NCBI RefSeq assembly: GCF_965214215.1
Contig: NZ_CBDCBD010000003.1
Coordinates: 1,736,001-1,800,000 of the forward strand
Direction of reading: 5' to 3'
Origin: Poriferisodalis sp965214215
GTDB lineage: Bacteria > Actinomycetota > Acidimicrobiia > Acidimicrobiales > Poriferisodalaceae
Length of the DNA stretch: 64,000 nt
Part shown: piece after piece, positions 60,302-64,000 of the stretch
How positions within the stretch are numbered: position 1 is the stretch's first letter
How the letters are laid out: every line of letters starts with the position of its first letter
The notes under the pieces: generated by a model
Seen by the model: the letters and a program-made list of their open reading frames with translations, nothing else
What the model was told of the DNA's origin: nothing
Databases searched by the model: none
Made by a program: the position numbers and the translations under genes

Positions 60302-60624
60302 CAGTACGCGATGTGGAGGGCGTAGCGGAGTGCCTGATCGAGTTGTGCCCGTTTGAGGGCACCGAGTCGGCCGACTGGTTCAGGGTCGAGGCGCGCAATC
60401 TGCACGGTCACGATGTTGTCGCAGCTGATGACGCACATCGCTGGCAGTCCCTCATCGACGCCGATCTCGACCTCCGAGCGGATGCCGCGCATCGTGCGGG
60501 TGATGGGAGCGCAAGTGATTGCTGTCAGCACCGAAGCCGCCGCGTCCCTCGTCAGCACGCACAGGGGTCGTCGCCCGCCGGGCTCCCCGAGATCACCCCA
60601 ATAGATCTCGTTGCGCGTTACCAC
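60301..60624 (-). CDS. MazF/PemK-family toxin
   Basis: 107 residues. RNEIYWGDLGEPGGRRPLCV, LTRDAAASVLTAITCAPITR, and GLPAMCVISCDNIVTVQ are MazF blocks, and the C-terminal helix (GALKRAQLDQALRYAL) is complete. It is an endoribonuclease by family. It overlaps its antitoxin gene by 7 bp and ends in TGATG shared with the helicase remnant. Confidence 0.88.
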   Translation of the reverse strand: MVTRNEIYWGDLGEPGGRRPLCVLTRDAAASVLTAITCAPITRTMRGIRSEVEIGVDEGLPAMCVISCDNIVTVQIARLDPEPVGRLGALKRAQLDQALRYALHIAY

Positions 60625-60863
60625 GGCGGCGCTGTCTCGGCCGCCAATCGTGCTGCCGCCTCGACGAATGCCGGATCCTGCGGCTGGCGGCGATATGCAG
60701 CAGCGAGCTCGGCATCGGCCGCGGCCAGATCGGTGGCTTCGATCACAGCTCGCGCACCGCGACGAAGCAACGCGGACCTGTTCGTTCCCTCAGCGGCTGC
60801 GATCGCCGCAAGTCGTTCAATGAGTTCGTCGTCGAGCTGAACCAGTACTTCACGCCGAGCCAT
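60618..60863 (-). CDS. Antitoxin (ribbon-helix-helix) of the second MazEF-type pair
   Basis: 81 residues from ATG 60863. REVLVQLDDELIERLAAIAA and GTNRSALLRRGARAVIEA make a ribbon-helix-helix fold, and the tail would bind the toxin. ATG 60869 is possible, but TAGCAT at 60875-60870 would place the transcript start at 60863, so the second ATG is preferred. Confidence 0.85.
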   Translation of the reverse strand: MARREVLVQLDDELIERLAAIAAAEGTNRSALLRRGARAVIEATDLAAADAELAAAYRRQPQDPAFVEAAARLAAETAPPW

Positions 60864-60866
60864 AGG

Positions 60867-60884
60867 CATATGCTAAATCATATG
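60867..60884 (-). promoter_or_regulatory. Paired CATATG operator over the promoter of the second MazEF-type pair
   Basis: CATATG-CTAAAT-CATATG has two identical 6-bp palindromes with a 6-bp spacer, covering the -10 box TAGCAT (minus strand). Such a site fits autorepression by the ribbon-helix-helix antitoxin. Confidence 0.6.
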
Positions 60885-60921
60885 GTGATGGAGGCGACCC
60901 AGATCTTCGGCGTTGCGGTTC

Positions 60922-61368
60922 TCAGTTGTTCGCAGGCCGTTGCAACGTGGCGGGCACGACGGCTAGATGTTCGGCCACTGCTCCGTCGTGGAGGCGGCGA
61001 TCCCATACCGCGACCACCAAGTCGGCGGTGTTGAGCACCAGCGCACTTGCCAGATGGACGGCGTCGGCTCCGCGCAGTCTGTGGCGCCGCGCGAGCAGGC
61101 CGGCGGACTGTTCGACGTTCTCGCTGAGCTCGACTGGCTGGACGCTTGACCAAACCTGTTGCCAACGCTCCTCGCAGTCCACGACTTCCGTCTCGTCGAG
61201 GTCGCCCCGCCGGCCAGCCGCGGCGAGCGCAGCACAGACTTCGGCGAACGCCAGCCTGCTGGATACGGCCGCGTCGCAACCATCCCAGATCGCCTCTGCG
61301 ATCTCGCTGCCGGGTTCATCGACGATCAGCTTCACCAACGCGCTGGCGTCGAAGTACGCGATTGCCAC
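60922..61368 (-). CDS. vapC: VapC-type PIN-domain toxin
   Basis: 148 residues. The PIN acidic residues appear in AYFDASALVKLIV, AFAEVCAAL, RGADAVHLASAL and AVWDRRLHDG. VapC toxins are Mg-dependent ribonucleases that cut tRNA or rRNA. It starts 3 bp after the antitoxin stop. Complete and probably active. Confidence 0.92.
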   Translation of the reverse strand: MAIAYFDASALVKLIVDEPGSEIAEAIWDGCDAAVSSRLAFAEVCAALAAAGRRGDLDETEVVDCEERWQQVWSSVQPVELSENVEQSAGLLARRHRLRGADAVHLASALVLNTADLVVAVWDRRLHDGAVAEHLAVVPATLQRPANN

Positions 61369-61371
61369 TGC

Positions 61372-61635
61372 TCAGCGGCGCTGATCGCTGACCAGATCCG
61401 ACAAGGGCGAGCGAGGACGAGGACGCCGTTGTCCTGTCGCCTTGGGTCGTTCGTCTCGCACGGGTCGCGAGATCACGCCATTTGCAGTCAGCCGCTCGAT
61501 GGTCGGCGCCGAGTCGATACCTGAGAGCCTTGCGACAGGAACGCCACGTTCGGTGATGACCACCTCCTCGCCAGAGCGAGCGCAGTCCAGCCAGTGACGC
61601 AACTTGGCTCGAAACTCCGTGGCGGCAACGTTCAC
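61372..61635 (-). CDS. vapB: Phd/VapB-type antitoxin
   Basis: 87 residues from GTG 61635. VAATEFRAKLRHWLDCARSG and EEVVITERGVPVARL are the Phd/YefM DNA-binding fold. The basic Pro/Arg tail (GQRRPRPRSPLSDLVSDQRR) is unusual for an antitoxin tail, which is more often acidic. TACGGT (61647-61642) ends 6 nt before GTG, so translation is probably leaderless. Confidence 0.88.
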   Translation of the reverse strand: MNVAATEFRAKLRHWLDCARSGEEVVITERGVPVARLSGIDSAPTIERLTANGVISRPVRDERPKATGQRRPRPRSPLSDLVSDQRR

Positions 61636-61662
61636 ATTCAGACCGTATCAGCGGAATCTAAA

Positions 61663-61691
61663 TGTACAAAAAGAATATTCCGAATTGTACA
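61663..61691 (-). promoter_or_regulatory. Operator-like TGTACA pair upstream of vapBC
   Basis: TGTACA at 61663-61668 and 61686-61691 flank the palindrome GAATATTC (61673-61680) in an AT-rich patch 28 bp upstream of the antitoxin start. The near-symmetric layout suits binding of two antitoxin dimers. The remainder of 61692-61807 shows nothing recognisable. Confidence 0.6.
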
Positions 61692-61807
61692 TAAGGGTCC
61701 GCGCTGGTGGACGGCCATCGACCAGTCGCCGAGTCGGTCGCGCTGTGATGCGGGATGGTTCGCGAACCGACGACACTCCGCAGCCGCCGCGACGAGTGGA
61801 TCGCCGC

Positions 61808-62068
61808 TTAATCACGGCGGTATGCCTCTCGTCGGTGGGCGACGCGCACGACGAGCACGACCAGCTCATCGTCGAGCACCTCGTATACGACTCGGTAGTC
61901 GCCGACTCGGATTCGGCGCAGTCCTCGCAGGCCGCCCTTGAGCGTGCTGCCGGCGAGCGGCTCTGTGGCGAGCTGGTCGATTGCAGTGACAATTCGCCGA
62001 CGATGTGGGAGGGGAATGCGGGCGATTTCTCCCTCGGCGCTGCGCTTAATCCGAATCGAGTAGTGCAC
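61808..62068 (-). CDS. RelE/ParE-family toxin
   Basis: 86 residues. YSIRIKRSAEGEIARIPLPH, LKGGLRGLRRIRVGDYRVVY and VVRVAHRREAYR are the RelE/ParE fold with the Arg-Tyr-Arg pattern at the end, closer to RelE (mRNA-cutting at the ribosome) than to ParE. It overlaps its antitoxin gene by 23 bp. Confidence 0.9.
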   Translation of the reverse strand: MHYSIRIKRSAEGEIARIPLPHRRRIVTAIDQLATEPLAGSTLKGGLRGLRRIRVGDYRVVYEVLDDELVVLVVRVAHRREAYRRD

Positions 62069-62267
62069 GCTTGGCCTGGTCCCAATCGATCACCGGATCC
62101 GATGGGTCGCGCAAGCGCTGCAGGGCGATGTCGAGGTCGTCGAAGTCTTCCAGGTAGCGCTCCAGCGCGTGCCGAACCACTTCGGCACGGCTCCGCTTGA
62201 GCTGAGCTGCGGCGGAATCCAACGCTGCCACCAGTTCGTCGGGCATTCGGACGGTGATCTGGCTCAT
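62046..62267 (-). CDS. Ribbon-helix-helix antitoxin partnered with the RelE-type toxin
   Basis: 73 residues. SQITVRMPDELVAALDSAAA and KRSRAEVVRHALERYLE are a CopG-type ribbon-helix-helix, with an acidic tail (DFDDLDIALQRLRDPSDP). A strong AGGGAGAAGGA ribosome-binding site lies upstream, within 20 bp of the second direct repeat, so its promoter may lie inside the upstream Mrr gene. Confidence 0.9.
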   Translation of the reverse strand: MSQITVRMPDELVAALDSAAAQLKRSRAEVVRHALERYLEDFDDLDIALQRLRDPSDPVIDWDQAKRALLDSD

Positions 62268-62283
62268 GTCCTTCTCCCTGTGA

Positions 62284-63250
62284 GCGCTTAGGCGGGTTCG
62301 AACTGCTCGAACCAGGAGTTGTCGATCTCGATGTCCTCGATCGAGCGGATGCGCGTGGAAACGCCGAGCCTGTATTCCTTGAGCAGGTCGCAGAGGTCTT
62401 CGCCGTCGATGAGCTGGACCGGCGGCGCGCCGTCTCGGCTCGCTTCGTCACGAGCGCCGCGGGTGAAGGTGCCCGTCGTCACCAGGAGGCCTTTCTCGCC
62501 GCGGCCGGCCATTGCTCCACGGAAGTCGCGGACGGCACTGGACGAGACCGAACCACTGTACCGCTTGCACTGGAAGTAGATCGGGAACGACACGAGCGAC
62601 AGGCGGTAGACGCCAACCCCGTCAAGTCCGCCGTCGCCGCTTTGCCCGAGGACCTCGACCTCGCGGAACCCAGCTTCACGCAGCAGCCGTTGGGTCAATC
62701 GCTCGAACGCAGCGGGCGTCATCTCGAGCAGCCGTTTCAGCAAGGTCGACTGCCAATGGGCATCTGGGTCGGTCTCGTCGGTGAAGTCGAGTTCGTTGTT
62801 GTCATCCACACCTGACTGGACGCGGAGTTTCCGCTCCGCCGCGCGGGCAGCGAGTTCGGCCCGAACGGTCCGTAGTCGCTCGTCAATCTCGGATGGCGAC
62901 TCAATTCGTCGTCCGGCATCGGTGATCGCCCAGACGCCGCGGCTGGAATTGTCGACTGCTCCGATCTTCTTCAGGTAGCTCAACGCCCATCCGATCCGAT
63001 CGGCTGCGACCGACGCTCCCGTGGTCTCGTAGCGGGCCTCGAGTTGCTCGTCGGTGAGTCCTTCGCTATCGGCCACCGCAGATATGACTTCGTCTCTTCG
63101 CGCCGAGCCTCCAAGCCCCGTCAGCGCTTCGAGGGCTGGAAGCATGAACTCGTCGTATCGCGGCAGGCCCGATTGGCTCATGGCGTGAAGCTACCGCTGG
63201 GAGCCGAATTGCTCCCAGGGCAACCGGGCTTCCTTGCTCGATCGTCAGCT
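62284..63250. repeat. 967-bp direct repeat, copy 2
   Basis: Same orientation and extent as 58985-59951. Matching begins at GCGCTT and ends at TCAGCT in both. Differences include two non-synonymous changes in the Mrr-type gene and a few in the upstream 70 bp. This copy lies between the DprA-like gene and the RelE-type module. Confidence 0.95.
62288..63181 (-). CDS. Mrr-type restriction endonuclease, copy 2
   Basis: 297 residues, identical to copy 1 except Ala for Thr in MLPALEAL and Ser for Pro in RIRSIED. Both domains and the catalytic SGDGGLDGVG and FQCKRY motifs are intact. It lies 107 bp downstream of the DprA-like gene on the same strand, so this location may be the original one. Confidence 0.93.
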   Translation of the reverse strand: MSQSGLPRYDEFMLPALEALTGLGGSARRDEVISAVADSEGLTDEQLEARYETTGASVAADRIGWALSYLKKIGAVDNSSRGVWAITDAGRRIESPSEIDERLRTVRAELAARAAERKLRVQSGVDDNNELDFTDETDPDAHWQSTLLKRLLEMTPAAFERLTQRLLREAGFREVEVLGQSGDGGLDGVGVYRLSLVSFPIYFQCKRYSGSVSSSAVRDFRGAMAGRGEKGLLVTTGTFTRGARDEASRDGAPPVQLIDGEDLCDLLKEYRLGVSTRIRSIEDIEIDNSWFEQFEPA

Positions 63251-63288
63251 TCGCGCTCGGAGACCGAGGAATGGCGAATCCGCGCGAT

Positions 63289-64000
63289 TCATAGCACGGC
63301 CGGCTGGTCGTCAAAGAGCGTTCGTTGCTCAAGATGGCCGTTCGACGGCGGCACATCGGCACCAGTGAGCGGACCATCGCCATCGAGCAACGACTTGAGT
63401 TCGTCGATAGTGGCGACTGGCGCAGCACCACGCCGGTCAAGAATTTCGTTACCTGATCCCTCGCCCGGTCCTCGCCACACGGCAACCCGGCCGAACTTGT
63501 TGTCGAGGGCTTCGGTGGCGCCTGACCATGTGCCGCCCTTGCCGTTGTCGCTCGCGACTACAAGCGTCAGCGCTGCCTGCGCGTAGATCAACTTGTTTCG
63601 ACCCATGGCGTTTCCAGCGCTGAAGCCGGCATCGGGGCTATAGGGCGTACACATGACGATCCGCTCATCGTGGATCGCTGCACGGATGTCTGCGTTGCGG
63701 AGCTTGCGAGCCAGCGAGTCCGCAAGAACGCCGACGACCGTCCCACCCGAATCGAGTGCCGAATTCATGGCGAGCTGGTCAACGCCGCGAGCGCCGCCCG
63801 AAACGAGAGGTAGGCCGCGGGAGGCAGCGCTCTGCGCAGCAGCGACCGCAACCTCGGCGCCATCTGGGCTTACGTCGCGGCTGCCGACGACGCCCAGGCC
63901 TCGGCAGTCGAGCAACTCAGCAGCGCCTGCTGCATACAACAACGGAGGTGCTTTGGCCCCGAGGCGATCTGACCAGCAGTTCGGGTAGTGCTCATCGAAC
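63289..64000 (-). CDS. DprA-like Rossmann-fold protein, 5' end outside window
   Basis: The frame is open to the right edge (FDEHYPNCWSDRLGAKAPPL), so the N-terminus is missing and about 236 residues remain. GLGVVGSRDVSPDGAEVA, VSGGARGVDQLAMNSALDSG and GFSAGNAMGRNKLIYAQAAL are the nucleotide-binding core of DprA/Smf proteins, and SDNGKGGTWSGATEAL continues it. The wording differs from housekeeping DprA and fits DprA-like proteins seen in accessory loci. Helicases like the one collapsed at 59952-60301 would be a plausible partner. Confidence 0.88.
   Translation of the reverse strand, partial: FDEHYPNCWSDRLGAKAPPLLYAAGAAELLDCRGLGVVGSRDVSPDGAEVAVAAAQSAASRGLPLVSGGARGVDQLAMNSALDSGGTVVGVLADSLARKLRNADIRAAIHDERIVMCTPYSPDAGFSAGNAMGRNKLIYAQAALTLVVASDNGKGGTWSGATEALDNKFGRVAVWRGPGEGSGNEILDRRGAAPVATIDELKSLLDGDGPLTGADVPPSNGHLEQRTLFDDQPAVL

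Noticed and set aside
61648..62451. Minus-strand frame sharing its N-terminus with one at 58745-59152
   Set aside because: The shared part comes from the 967-bp direct repeat read in a shadow frame of the Mrr gene, so the similarity is not evidence for a gene.
1..64000. CRISPR arrays, rRNA genes, transposases and known riboswitches
   Set aside because: No regularly spaced identical repeats with unique spacers, no rRNA sequence, no transposase motifs and no recognisable riboswitch core were seen. The tandem arrays found have no spacers.

Overview
The window reads as a chromosomal piece of a GC-rich Actinomycetota genome, most likely a member of or near the class Acidimicrobiia. This is inferred from gene content, not from a marker tree. 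The supporting signs are many GTG/TTG starts, TAnnnT boxes 6-10 nt before start codons (leaderless transcripts), lipoproteins with very acidic linkers, a pafBC pair, an F420-type cofC gene, a DUF4032 protein and citramalate synthase.

Layout. 1-2056: aminotransferase (cut by the window edge) and a short SerA-type dehydrogenase. 2069-12187: one long minus-strand array that in transcription order encodes a peptide-type ABC importer (binding lipoprotein, two permeases, two ATPases), a YtcJ-like amidohydrolase, a CobW GTPase and a second amidohydrolase. This looks like an uptake-and-hydrolysis unit with its own metal chaperone. 12355-14233: flavin monooxygenase and a class I glutamine amidotransferase. 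14276-19689: leuDC and greA (minus), diverging from leuB and cimA (plus), a leucine/isoleucine block. 19752-22538: two unassigned genes, gltX and tRNA-Gln. 22767-31433: a branched-chain amino-acid (LIV) ABC cluster with one ATPase pair, two different permease pairs and one binding protein, closed by two hairpin terminators. 31639-37118: a 59-residue gene with a perfect AGGAGG, a fossil gene junction, a nitroreductase-SRPBCC fusion, an acyl-CoA dehydrogenase, a polysaccharide deacetylase and a DUF3179 lipoprotein. 37297-44492: tRNA-Glu, DUF4032, a frameshifted acyl-CoA synthetase, and a two-gene molybdenum hydroxylase. 44571-57251: pafBC, a nuclease, an AlaX remnant, a MazEF-type pair, a DNA methyltransferase, a PIG-L deacetylase, cofC, a large unknown protein, rnhB, a methyltransferase and a YbdK-type ligase.

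57411-64000 is a degraded defence and toxin-antitoxin island: a type I restriction HsdR gene cut after its first helicase half, two almost identical 967-bp direct repeats each carrying an Mrr-type endonuclease, three toxin-antitoxin pairs between them, the collapsed remains of a RecQ-type helicase with a phosphoribosyltransferase tail, and a DprA-like gene running off the right edge.

Two unrelated genes (the importer ATPase ending at 6610 and the FAD/2Fe-2S subunit ending at 42084) carry 30-bp tandem repeats at their 3' ends, coding for about four ten-residue repeats. In the first, a TAG codon has cut the repeats off from the protein. No rRNA genes, CRISPR arrays or transposase genes were seen.
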